Shown piece by piece: positions 56,744 through 64,000 of a stretch of DNA of 64,000 nucleotides. The position numbers and the translations under genes are program-made. A model generated the notes under the pieces. That model saw only the letters and a program-made list of their open reading frames with translations, was not told the origin of the DNA and did not search any database. Positions within the stretch are counted from its first letter, which is position 1. Every line of letters begins with the position of its first letter. Origin of the DNA: Streptomyces sp. MRC013 (lineage in GTDB: Bacteria > Actinomycetota > Actinomycetes > Streptomycetales > Streptomycetaceae); contig NZ_CP094264.1 of the NCBI RefSeq assembly GCF_023614235.1, positions 1,860,001-1,924,000 on the forward strand. Reading direction: 5' to 3'.

Positions 56744-57301
56744 GTGTGCCCGGCTTCCTCGCCTCGATGGCCGAGTACCTGGGACCAAACGCCCCCGCAC
56801 CTGGCAGGAGCTGCACCGCGTGGCCGCGACGCCGGTGCGCGCCTACGCGGGCGGCGCGCTGCCGAAGCCGAGGACCGCATCGCACACGCGAGGACGGCCG
56901 CCGACCGGTTGGGCGAGTACGTCGGGCCCCCGGTCTACGACCGGCATTCGCTCACGTTCTCACCCGGCAACGTCCGGATTCACGCGATCAGCGTCGCACT
57001 GGAGATGCGCGAGCAGCGCAAGGCCCTGGCCATAAACCGGCGCATTCCCCGCGATCTGGTCGCAGGACTTCCCAACTCCCGTCAGGGACACCATCACATG
57101 GACCTCGCCCGGGCATGGCTGTGGGACGGGAACCGCGACAAGGCGTGGAAGGAACTGGAGACGGCCGAACGCGTCGCGCCGCAACTCATCCGCAACCATC
57201 CCATCGCCCGGTCAACCCTGCGCAGCATCGTCTACGCCGAGCGAACGGCCACCCGCGAGAAGCTGCGCCGCATGTCGGACCGCTTTCACCTCGACGGATG
57301 A
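56744..57301 (+). pseudogene. 5'-truncated helix-turn-helix regulator remnant (TPR-like C-terminus)
   Basis: The last 120 residues (DRLGEYVGPPVYDRHSLTFS, GNVRIHAISVALEMREQRKA, HHMDLARAWLWDGNRDKAWK, APQLIRNHPIARSTLRSIVY) match the TPR-like C-terminal half of Streptomyces XRE-family regulators. The N-terminal helix-turn-helix is missing; the first 60 residues are Arg/Pro-rich frame noise, with related pieces in another frame at 56640-56900. Composition is less GC-rich than the core genes. It opens a pocket of small accessory genes. Confidence 0.6.
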
Positions 57302-57356
57302 GGGTGGTATTCCTCCGGTTCATATCCGGCCCGTAGGCCGCTCCTAGCTTCGGGGT

Positions 57357-57796
57357 ATGGCCGAACAGACCTCCAAGCAACCTTCCACGCGTGGCACCGG
57401 GTCAGGCACGGGCGCCCCGTTCCACCCCCGACTCGGTGACCTCGCCCTCGACCTCGCAAAGGGCGGTGAGATCGGGGTCGTGGTCGAGCTGCCGAGCGAC
57501 GGCGTGAAGTCGTACCACCTGCGGTTGCCCGGTGGCGGGGGTGACTGGCGCGCAAGAGCGGACGGGACCACTCCGCGCCCCGTCGGCGTGCCGATCACGC
57601 ACGTGACCCCCGACGACGCGACGCGGTGTACGACGCTCGGGCACAACGGGCCGTTCTACCGGTCACGATGCGCCATGAGGACGGGAGCACCTCCGAGTCG
57701 CTGCTCATCCTCACCCCGGCGCAAGTCGAGCTGTATCACCTGCAGCTCGAGCGGCTCATCGAGCGCCGCGAGAAGGCGCGGGAGCACCAACGGTGA
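57357..57796 (+). CDS. small conserved Streptomyces protein, one frame break
   Basis: ATG 57357 encodes FHPRLGDLALDLAKGGEIGV, VVELPSDGVKSYHLRLPGGG, ITHVTPDD. The frame is lost around 57610 and resumes one frame over with DAVYDARAQRAVLPVTMRHE, STSESLLILTPAQVELYHLQ and LERLIERREKAREHQR, ending at 57796. The two parts together resemble small proteins found beside Streptomyces XRE regulators. The C-terminal part could instead be a separate 42-residue ORF from ATG 57668. Function unknown. Confidence 0.5.
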
Positions 57797-57932
57797 GCGG
57801 GAGGGACAGCTCTCACTCGCCAAGGTGGTCACCGTGCCCCGGGGACGGCATCCGGGAGCGCTCCCCCTCAAGTGGCCCGGGCACGCTGTCGTGCCCGGGC
57901 CGGGACGCGCCCTTGCCGGAAGGAGAACGGCC

Positions 57933-58105
57933 GTGACCACCTCTTCGCCTCCTCACCGCACGCCGGGTGCCGGCGGACCTGTCCACCCGGCCCCCGAGCC
58001 CCGGCCGGCGCCCCCGGTCGGGCCCTGCGGCTGCGGGCGGCCGACGGCTGGGAGAGGTTCATGCGCCGCGCCGAGGCCGAGGACCAGAGGGAGACCGAAA
58101 CGTGA
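57933..58105 (+). CDS. short hypothetical protein, possible frame break
   Basis: GTG 57933 has an excellent ribosome site (AGGAGA, eight bases away) and begins VTTSSPPHRTPGAGGPVHPA. To end at the TGA 58103-58105, which overlaps the next gene's GTG, the frame must change near 58020-58040; the end then reads DGWERFMRRAEAEDQRETET. Without the change the frame stays open to 58304 across the next gene. About 57 residues; no family recognised. Confidence 0.4.
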
Positions 58106-58422
58106 ACCCGGTCGGCGCCGACGGCCACGAGAGGCATCCGCTCCTGAACACGAAGGTCCGCGACGTCGCGTCGCGTGGGGAGGGCGTGCTGACAGCCGTC
58201 ACCCACGAACTCCACCACGACGGCCGCGTGGTCCGTGTCGCCCACATCCGGCCCGCGAGCGGCGTCGAGTGGAGCACCGCAGCCGACAACGTCCAGCCCG
58301 CTGATTCACACCACTCCGCCCGGAAAGAGAGGAGCGCCGTGCCCGGCACCACACGGCTCGCGACCGTCCCGCGTTCGGTGATCACGAACCGGCCGAGCCG
58401 GGACGACTGGAAGAACGAGTAG
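58102..58422 (+). CDS. small conserved hypothetical protein
   Basis: A 106-residue protein from GTG 58102 (AGGGAG about ten bases upstream; GTGA overlap with the previous ORF). HPLLNTKVRDVASRGEGVLT and RVAHIRPASGVEWSTAADNV resemble small proteins encoded beside Streptomyces XRE-type regulators. The last 30 residues (PGTTRLATVPRSVITNRPSR) look like a separate short peptide fused on. Function unknown. Confidence 0.55.
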   Translation: MNPVGADGHERHPLLNTKVRDVASRGEGVLTAVTHELHHDGRVVRVAHIRPASGVEWSTAADNVQPADSHHSARKERSAVPGTTRLATVPRSVITNRPSRDDWKNE

Positions 58423-58493
58423 CCGACACACCGTCCGGGGCGGCCCAGCCAGCCGGGCGGGGCCGCCCCGGTACCACGATGAGGAGCACCAGC

Positions 58494-58853
58494 ATGGCCA
58501 CCCGTACCTTCGGCCACGTCACCGTCACCCTCCCCGAGTTGGACGAGCCGGGCCTGTACCTGGCGAACGTCGTGACCCTGGACAGCCCGCACGGCATCGT
58601 CCGGGACTTCGCGTACTCGGACGCCGACTTGCGCTCGCTCGAACTCGCCGACACCCGGCTCATCACCGGCCGCGTGTCCGGCGTCCGCTCGAAGCGTGTC
58701 GCATTCGAAGCCGTGAGCCTGCACGGCGTCGAGATCGTCGGCAGCGATCTCGGTTCCGTCCGCTGGAGCGGCGGCAAGTTGACCCGCGTCGTCCTGAGGG
58801 ACTGCAGGCTGACGGGTGCCGCGCCGCCCGGCACGCTGCCTTCCCTGGTCTGA
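58494..58853 (+). CDS. truncated pentapeptide-repeat-like protein
   Basis: A 119-residue protein from ATG 58494 (AGGAGC upstream). After a beta-rich start (RTFGHVTVTLPELDEPGLYL) it has a parallel-helix pattern: LRSLELADTRLITGRVSGVR, KRVAFEAVSLHGVEIVGSDL, KLTRVVLRDCRLTGA. It then stops abruptly after PGTLPSLV. Relatives continue for roughly twice this length, so the 3' half is probably lost. Confidence 0.6.
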   Translation: MATRTFGHVTVTLPELDEPGLYLANVVTLDSPHGIVRDFAYSDADLRSLELADTRLITGRVSGVRSKRVAFEAVSLHGVEIVGSDLGSVRWSGGKLTRVVLRDCRLTGAAPPGTLPSLV

Positions 58854-58903
58854 CCCCGCAGGGTCCCGTAAGGGCGGGGCCCCCGGCAGGTCGGGGCTCG
58901 CCC

Positions 58904-59524
58904 CTACGGCTGGGCGTACGGGTCCGGGTCGCCGGTGACGCGGTCGAGGCCCGCGAGGAAGCGGCGCTGCTCCTCCCGCCAGTGGACGAAGCGGACCGGC
59001 GGGTCGTGCCAGAAGACCAGGCTGACCGGCGGGTCGTCGTACTCGTCGGCCAGCAGCCGGTGCAGGAACCCCGCCATGCCGTAGGGGTGGACGGCGAACG
59101 TCGGCGAGGTGTGGCGTCCGCACACGACGACCGGCCAGCGGTCGGGGTCCGGGTCGACGGTGAGCCAGCACAGGATGTCCGGCCCGGCCGTGGTGCCCCA
59201 GGCGAGGAGGTCCTCCGGATCGGCGTCCAGCGCGTCCCGGCCGCCCAGCGACCGCCGGGCGTACCGGACGTTCGCGGTCTCCTCGGCGAGGTCGGCGGGC
59301 GGCCAGCAGGGGCCCTCCTGCGGCAGCGGGAGCAGTACCGTGGCCTCGCCGTTGATGGACCCGCCGCCGTAGCGGGCCATGAAGTCCCGGTAGTCGGCGG
59401 GGAACCGGACGCCCCACCGCTCCTCGGCGGCCGCCCAGTCGATGCGTTCGTCCGCCCCGTGGTCCGACGGCATGATGCGCGCCAGCGCGGCGACGTGCGG
59501 GTGCTCCCCCACGATCCCTCCCAC
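58904..59524 (-). CDS. SMI1/KNR4 (SUKH-1) family protein
   Basis: A 206-residue SUKH-1 protein: IDWAAAEERWGVRFPADYRD, FMARYGGGSINGEATVLLPL, GTTAGPDILCWLTVDPDPDR, WPVVVCGRHTSPTFAVHPYG. This superfamily includes toxin-immunity proteins, but no toxin gene is adjacent, so this is an orphan. Start is GTG 59524 or a slightly later GTG (VGEHPHVAAL). It faces the broken pentapeptide gene and lies 19 bases beyond the nnr stop. Confidence 0.85.
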   Translation of the reverse strand: MGGIVGEHPHVAALARIMPSDHGADERIDWAAAEERWGVRFPADYRDFMARYGGGSINGEATVLLPLPQEGPCWPPADLAEETANVRYARRSLGGRDALDADPEDLLAWGTTAGPDILCWLTVDPDPDRWPVVVCGRHTSPTFAVHPYGMAGFLHRLLADEYDDPPVSLVFWHDPPVRFVHWREEQRRFLAGLDRVTGDPDPYAQP

Positions 59525-59543
59525 CCCTGAGAACGAGCAGATC

Positions 59544-61070
59544 CTACGGCCCGTCGGCCGGCGCGCGGCCCCACCCCCGTGCGCCCGCGGCGCCCCGGTC
59601 CGCGGCCTCCCGCGCCACCACGTCCCGCCACGCCCCCGGCAGCGCCTCCGCCACCTCGTGGGCCGTCAGCGGCGCGGCCGCGGCGACGGGAGCGGCCCCC
59701 TCCCCGTGCGCCCCCGAAGCGGCGCGGCGGGCCGCCAGGCCGTGCAGGTACGCGCCCGCCGAGGCGGCGTCCCGCGGGGCCAGTCCCGCCGCCAGGAGCG
59801 AACCGGTCAGGCCGGACAGGACGTCCCCGCTGCCCGCCGTCGCCAGCCACGGCGTGCCCGTCGGGTTGACCCGCACCGGGACCTCCGCCGCCGGGTCGGC
59901 GACCAGCGTCGTGGAGCCCTTCAGCAGCACCGTCGCCCCGTACCGCCCGGCCAGTTCGCGCACCGCCTCCAGCCGCCGCGCCTCCACGTCCCCGCGGCCG
60001 GTGCCCAGCAGGGCCGCCGCCTCGCCCGCGTGCGGGGTCAGCACGGTCGGCGCGGTACGGGCCCGCACCGCCGCCGGGTCCAGGAGGCGCAGCCCGTCCG
60101 CGTCGACCAGCACCGGCACGTCCGAGGCCAGGGCGTCCTGCACGCCCGGCGTGTCCGCCAGCCCCGGCCCGACCACCCACGCCTGGACCCGCCCCGCCCC
60201 GCCCGGCGGCCCCGGGTGGACCAGCGTCTCCGGGTACCGGGCCAGCACGGCGCCGCCCGCCGGCCCCACGTACCGCACCGCCCCGGCGCCGCCGCACAGC
60301 GCTCCGGCGACGGCCAGCACGGCGGCGCCCGGGTAGCGCGCCGACCCGGCGACGACGCCCACGACCCCGCGCCGGTACTTGTCGCTCTCCGCCGTCGGCA
60401 CCGGCAGCAGCCGCGCCACGTCGGCGTGCTGGAGCGCCTCCAGGTCGGGCGGCGGCAGCAGGTCGCCCAGCCCGATGTCGACGAGCCGCACCGCGCCCGC
60501 GTACTCCCGCGCCGGGTCGACCAGCAGCCCCGGCTTGTACGCCCCGAAGGTCACCGTCGCGTCCGCCCGCACCGCCTCCCCGTCGACGGCGCCGGTGTCC
60601 GCGTCGACGCCGCTCGGCAGGTCCACGGCGACCACCACCGCCCCGGAGTCCCGCGCGGCCCGCACGACCGGTACCGCGTCCGGGCGCAGCCCGCCCCGCC
60701 CGCCGATCCCGGTGATGCCGTCCAGGACCAGGTCGGCGCGGGCCAGCGCGGCGGACGGGTCGCCCGCGAGGCGCCCGCCGGCCCGCACCAGCGCGTCGAG
60801 CCCGCCCCCGTGGACCCGCGCGCCCAGCGCCACCGCCGTCACCCGGGCCCCGCGCCGGGCGAGCCGCGCCCCGGCGTACAGGGCGTCACCGCCGTTGTCC
60901 CCGCCGCCGACGAGGAGGACGACCCGCGCCCCGTACACCCGCCGCAGCAGTCCCGCGCAGGCGGCGGCCAGTCCGGCCGCCGCCCGCTGCATCAGTGCCC
61001 CCTCCGGGAGCCGGGTCGTCAGCGCGGCCTCGGCGGCCCGCACGGTTCGAACGCTGTACGCGGTACGCAT
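59544..61070 (-). CDS. nnr: bifunctional NAD(P)HX epimerase/dehydratase
   Basis: Repairs hydrated NAD(P)H. The 508 residues fuse an N-terminal YjeF epimerase domain (MRTAYSVRTVRAAEAALTTR, VLLVGGGDNGGDALYAGARL, VVAVDLPSGVDADTG) to a C-terminal ADP-dependent dehydratase of the ribokinase fold (KYRRGVVGVVAGSARYPGAA, PTVLTPHAGEAAALLG, LLKGSTTLVADP, WLATAGSGDVLSGLTGSLLA). ATG 61070 lies four bases after the acpS stop, so acpS and nnr share a transcript. Confidence 0.95.
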   Translation of the reverse strand: MRTAYSVRTVRAAEAALTTRLPEGALMQRAAAGLAAACAGLLRRVYGARVVLLVGGGDNGGDALYAGARLARRGARVTAVALGARVHGGGLDALVRAGGRLAGDPSAALARADLVLDGITGIGGRGGLRPDAVPVVRAARDSGAVVVAVDLPSGVDADTGAVDGEAVRADATVTFGAYKPGLLVDPAREYAGAVRLVDIGLGDLLPPPDLEALQHADVARLLPVPTAESDKYRRGVVGVVAGSARYPGAAVLAVAGALCGGAGAVRYVGPAGGAVLARYPETLVHPGPPGGAGRVQAWVVGPGLADTPGVQDALASDVPVLVDADGLRLLDPAAVRARTAPTVLTPHAGEAAALLGTGRGDVEARRLEAVRELAGRYGATVLLKGSTTLVADPAAEVPVRVNPTGTPWLATAGSGDVLSGLTGSLLAAGLAPRDAASAGAYLHGLAARRAASGAHGEGAAPVAAAAPLTAHEVAEALPGAWRDVVAREAADRGAAGARGWGRAPADGP

Positions 61071-61074
61071 GGGC

Positions 61075-61443
61075 TCAACCTTCGGCGATCACCACGGCGG
61101 ACGCCACCCCCGCGTCGTGGCTGAGCGACACGTGCCAGTGCCGCACTCCCAGTTCGGCGGCGCGGGCGGCGACCGTGCCGCACACCCGCAGCCGGGGCCG
61201 CCCGCTCTCCTCCACGTACACCTCCGCGTCCGTCCAGTGCAGCCCCGGCGGCGCGCCGAGCGCCTTGGCCACGGCCTCCTTCGCGGCGAACCGCGCGGCG
61301 AGCGAGGCGACCCCCCGCCGCTCGCCGCTCGGCAGGTACAGCTCCCGCTCCAGGAACAGCCGGTCGGCGAGCTGCGGGGTGCGCTCCAGCGCCTCCGCGA
61401 ACCGGTCGATCTCGGCGACGTCGATCCCCACCCCGACGATCAT
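61075..61443 (-). CDS. acpS: holo-[acyl-carrier-protein] synthase
   Basis: Attaches the 4'-phosphopantetheine arm of CoA to acyl carrier protein. The 122 residues have both family signatures, [18 protein letters not shown] with the Mg-binding Asp and [15 protein letters not shown] with the Glu, ending [22 protein letters not shown] 61443 overlaps the glmS stop (ATGA). Confidence 0.96.
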   Translation of the reverse strand: MIVGVGIDVAEIDRFAEALERTPQLADRLFLERELYLPSGERRGVASLAARFAAKEAVAKALGAPPGLHWTDAEVYVEESGRPRLRVCGTVAARAAELGVRHWHVSLSHDAGVASAVVIAEG

Positions 61444-63287
61444 TCGACGGTGACCGACTTGGCGAGGTTGCGCGGCTGGTCGACCTCGTTGCCCCGGGCG
61501 GTCGCGAGCTCGCAGGCGAAGACCTGCAGCGGCACGGTGGCCACGAGCGGCTGGAGGAGCGTCGGCGTGGCCGGGACGCGGATCAGGTGGTCCGCGTACG
61601 GCACGACCGCCTCGTCGCCCTCCTCCGCGATGACGACGGTGCGGGCCCCGCGCGCCCGGATCTCCTGGATGTTCGAGACGATCTTGTCGTGGAGGACGGA
61701 CCGCCCGCGCGGCGACGGCACCACCACGACGACCGGCAGGCCCTCCTCGACGAGCGCGATCGGCCCGTGCTTCAGCTCGCCGGCGGCGAACCCCTCGGCG
61801 TGCATGTACGCCAGCTCCTTCAGCTTCAGCGCGCCCTCCAGGGCCACCGGGTGGCCGACGTGCCGGCCGAGGAACAGCACCGTGTCGTGGCCGGCGAGGG
61901 ATCGGGCCAGCTCCCGCACCGGCTCCATGGTCTCCAGGACCCGCTCCACGTCCTCCGCGATCCGCGCGAGGTCCCGGATGACGGCGCGGACCTCGTCGCC
62001 CCACTGGGTGCCGCGCACCTGCCCCAGGTACAGCGCGACCAGGTAGCAGGCGACGAGCTGGGTCAGGAACGCCTTGGTGGACGCGACGGCGACCTCCGGC
62101 CCGGCGTGCGTGTAGAGCACGGCGTCGGACTCCCGGGGGATGGTGGAGCCGTTGGTGTTGCAGATGGCCAGCACGCGGGCGCCCTGCTCGCGGGCGTGCC
62201 GCAGCGCCATGAGGGTGTCCATCGTCTCGCCGGACTGGGAGATCGCGACGACCAGCGTCCGCTGGTCGAGGATCGGGTCGCGGTAGCGGAACTCGCTGGC
62301 CAGTTCGACCTCGCAGGGGATGCGGGTCCAGTGCTCGATGGCGTACTTGGCGATGAGACCGGCGTGGAAGGCGGTGCCGCACGCGACGATGACCACCTTC
62401 GTGGCCTCCCGCAGCGCGGCGGCGGGGATGCGCACCTCGTCGAGGGTCAGCGACCCCTCGGCGTCGATCCGGCCGAGCAGCGTGTCCGCGACGGCCTTCG
62501 GCTGCTCGGCGATCTCCTTGAGCATGAAGGAGGCGTAGCCGCCCTTCTCGGCGGCGGACGCGTCCCAGTCCACGTGGTACGGGCGCACGTCGGCGGGTGC
62601 CCCGTCGAAGTCGGTGACGACGGCGCCGTCCCGGCGCAGCTCGACGACCTGGTCCTGGCCCAGCTCGATCGCGGACCGGGTGTGCTCGATGAACGCGGCC
62701 ACGTCGGAGGCGAGGAACGACTCGCCCTCCCCGACGCCGACGACCAGCGGGGAGTTGCGGCGGGCGCCGACGACCACGTCCGGCTCGTCGGCGTGGACGG
62801 CGACGAGCGTGAACGCGCCCTGGAGGCGCCGGCACACCTGCCGCATCGCCTCGGGGAGGTCGGCGGTGGACGAGTGGGCCTCCGCGAGGAGGTGCGCGAC
62901 GACCTCGGTGTCGGTCTCGGAGGCGAGGTGGTGGCCGCGCTCGGCGAGTTCGGCGCGCAGGGCGGCGAAGTTCTCGATGATGCCGTTGTGGACGACGGCG
63001 ACGCGGCCCGCGTTGTCGAGGTGCGGGTGCGCGTTGGCGTCGGTCGGGCCGCCGTGGGTGGCCCACCGGGTGTGCCCGATCCCGGTGGAGCCGGCCGGCA
63101 GGGGCCGGGTGGCCAGTTCCTTGTCGAGGTTGACGAGCTTGCCCGCCTTCTTGGCGGCGGCGAGGCCCCCGTCGGCGAGCACGGCGACCCCGGCCGAGTC
63201 GTACCCCCGGTACTCCAGCCGCCTCAGCCCCGCGATGACGACATCAAGCGCCGACTGCCCGCCGACGTATCCCACGATTCCGCACAT
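61440..63287 (-). CDS. glmS: glucosamine-6-phosphate synthase (isomerising)
   Basis: Makes glucosamine-6-phosphate from fructose-6-phosphate and glutamine, first step to UDP-GlcNAc. The 615 residues start with the Ntn nucleophile Cys ([20 protein letters not shown]). The amidotransferase domain is [20 protein letters not shown], followed by two SIS domains ([40 protein letters not shown]) and the C-tail [15 protein letters not shown] 63287 is fixed by the need for Cys at position 2. First gene of glmS-acpS-nnr. Confidence 0.97.
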   Translation of the reverse strand: MCGIVGYVGGQSALDVVIAGLRRLEYRGYDSAGVAVLADGGLAAAKKAGKLVNLDKELATRPLPAGSTGIGHTRWATHGGPTDANAHPHLDNAGRVAVVHNGIIENFAALRAELAERGHHLASETDTEVVAHLLAEAHSSTADLPEAMRQVCRRLQGAFTLVAVHADEPDVVVGARRNSPLVVGVGEGESFLASDVAAFIEHTRSAIELGQDQVVELRRDGAVVTDFDGAPADVRPYHVDWDASAAEKGGYASFMLKEIAEQPKAVADTLLGRIDAEGSLTLDEVRIPAAALREATKVVIVACGTAFHAGLIAKYAIEHWTRIPCEVELASEFRYRDPILDQRTLVVAISQSGETMDTLMALRHAREQGARVLAICNTNGSTIPRESDAVLYTHAGPEVAVASTKAFLTQLVACYLVALYLGQVRGTQWGDEVRAVIRDLARIAEDVERVLETMEPVRELARSLAGHDTVLFLGRHVGHPVALEGALKLKELAYMHAEGFAAGELKHGPIALVEEGLPVVVVVPSPRGRSVLHDKIVSNIQEIRARGARTVVIAEEGDEAVVPYADHLIRVPATPTLLQPLVATVPLQVFACELATARGNEVDQPRNLAKSVTVE

Positions 63288-63395
63288 GGACCGCAGCCTA
63301 CGGCCCCGGCCGCCGCACACCCCGTCACACCCGCCCGGCCCGCCGTGGCCCGGCCCCGTCGGCGCAGGCCCCGCCCCGTCCCCCGCGCGGCGGGC

Positions 63396-63656
63396 TCAAG
63401 CCCCGTAGTGGTACCGGGCCAGGGCGATCTCGACGCGGTCGTCGTGCGCGCGGTACACGAGGCGGTGCTCGTCGGTGATGCGGCGCGACCACCAACCGGA
63501 CAAATTGCCCTTGAGCGGTTCGGGCTTGCCCATGCCCTCGAACGGTGTGCGCTCGATGTCCTTGATGAGGCGGTTGGTCTTCTTGAGGATCTTCGGGTCG
63601 GCGGTCGCCCAGTGCGCGTACTGCTCCCAGGCCGTGGAGGAGAACAGCTTCTTCAC
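63396..63656 (-). CDS. Txe/YoeB-family toxin
   Basis: An 86-residue ribosome-dependent mRNA interferase of the RelE/YoeB fold: [60 protein letters not shown], ending with the conserved His-Tyr (ALARYHYGA). The catalytic set Glu/Arg/His/Tyr appears complete. GTG 63656 overlaps the antitoxin stop (GTGA), the usual coupling in these modules. Confidence 0.94.
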   Translation of the reverse strand: MKKLFSSTAWEQYAHWATADPKILKKTNRLIKDIERTPFEGMGKPEPLKGNLSGWWSRRITDEHRLVYRAHDDRVEIALARYHYGA

Positions 63657-63913
63657 TCGTCGCCCCCCGTGTCCACGAGGTCCCCGATCTGCCCCTCCCC
63701 CGCGTCCAGTTCCGCGATGGAGTCCATCAGCACGCGGGCGTTGGCCGGTGAGCGGAGCAGGTAGGCGGTCTCCTGCCACCCCCGGAAGTCGTCCTCGGCG
63801 ATCAGGTAGGCGTTCCCTTTGCGGGAGGTGATGTGCACCGGCTCGTGGTCGTTGTTGACCTTCTCTATCAGCGGGAACAGCTCGTCCCGGGCCTTGCTGG
63901 CGCTGATCGACAT
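63653..63913 (-). CDS. YefM/Phd-family antitoxin
   Basis: An 86-residue antitoxin: [20 protein letters not shown] (DNA-binding N-terminus), [40 protein letters not shown], acidic tail [17 protein letters not shown] that should mask the toxin. ATG 63913 has GGGAGGGG upstream; TTG 63919 is in frame but less likely. First gene of the pair, with operator-like repeats directly upstream. Confidence 0.94.
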   Translation of the reverse strand: MSISASKARDELFPLIEKVNNDHEPVHITSRKGNAYLIAEDDFRGWQETAYLLRSPANARVLMDSIAELDAGEGQIGDLVDTGGDE

Positions 63914-63931
63914 GCCCAACCCCCCTCCCGG

Positions 63932-63970
63932 AGTCGTACGACTTTTCCGTACGGTACGACTTCACCGTAC
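63932..63970 (-). promoter_or_regulatory. toxin-antitoxin operator-like repeats
   Basis: AGTCGTACGACT (63932-63943) is a perfect 12-bp palindrome. CCGTACGG (63947-63954) and further GTACGACTT and CCGTAC copies follow to 63970. GTAC-centred palindromes are the usual YefM operator type, so the complex probably represses its own promoter here. Confidence 0.7.
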
Positions 63971-64000
63971 CATTCACCGTCCGCCGGGCATGAGCCTCCT

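Noticed and set aside
63288..63395. glmS ribozyme or other riboswitch upstream of glmS
   Set aside because: The interval is short, GC-rich and shows no ribozyme core; glmS ribozymes are mainly found in Firmicutes.

Overview
The window reads as chromosomal DNA from a Streptomyces species. GC content is very high, GTG starts are common, and it carries the developmental regulators WhiD and BldM next to the sigma factor ShbA and two IMP-dehydrogenase-family genes. It also holds an actinobacterial groES-groEL pair with CIRCE operators and a run of core genes (glmS, acpS, nnr, alr, tsaE, tsaB, rimI, tsaD).

Layout. 0.2-7 kb: an NlpC/P60 cell-wall hydrolase, a membrane-anchored esterase, a PspC-type histidine kinase with a LuxR response regulator, and a divergent PspC membrane protein. 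7-8.2 kb: a decayed serine recombinase and a GNAT acetyltransferase. 8.4-10.7 kb: guaA, then a chorismate mutase gene preceded by a 23-codon leader peptide containing Phe, Phe, Tyr and Trp and by a strong hairpin, which I read as an aromatic-amino-acid attenuator. 11.3-16 kb: an accessory block with two YwqJ-type deaminase modules, each followed by a SUKH-3 gene, and an IS5-type insertion sequence just upstream. 16.4-35.2 kb: a sortase-anchored surface protein, a GMC oxidoreductase, an aldehyde dehydrogenase, four Ser/Thr kinase-family genes (one a clear pseudokinase), a serine hydrolase, glpD, a nucleotide-sugar dehydrogenase relative and a small membrane protein. 35.3-40.3 kb: guaB3, guaB, shbA, bldM and whiD. 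40.5-44.5 kb: two LysR regulators, each with a divergent neighbour, plus an SDR. 44.6-47.9 kb: groEL, groES and a polysaccharide deacetylase. 48-56.6 kb: a THUMP-type methyltransferase, the t6A genes (tsaD, rimI, tsaB, tsaE), a hydrolase and alr. 56.7-59.5 kb: an accessory pocket of small and broken genes. 59.5-64 kb: nnr, acpS, glmS and a YefM/Txe toxin-antitoxin pair.

How the genes work together. The purine genes (guaA, guaB, guaB3) make GMP. glmS and alr feed peptidoglycan precursor synthesis. The P60 hydrolase, serine hydrolase, deacetylase and LAETG protein act at the envelope, and the kinase array plausibly senses it. ShbA, BldM and WhiD link growth to sporulation.

A global caution: at least ten genes that otherwise look normal are split by one-base changes, mostly in runs of five to seven G or C, and the reading frame resumes cleanly after each. 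This could be sequencing or assembly error or real decay. Such genes are given as one feature each with the break stated. No tRNA, rRNA or CRISPR array was seen.
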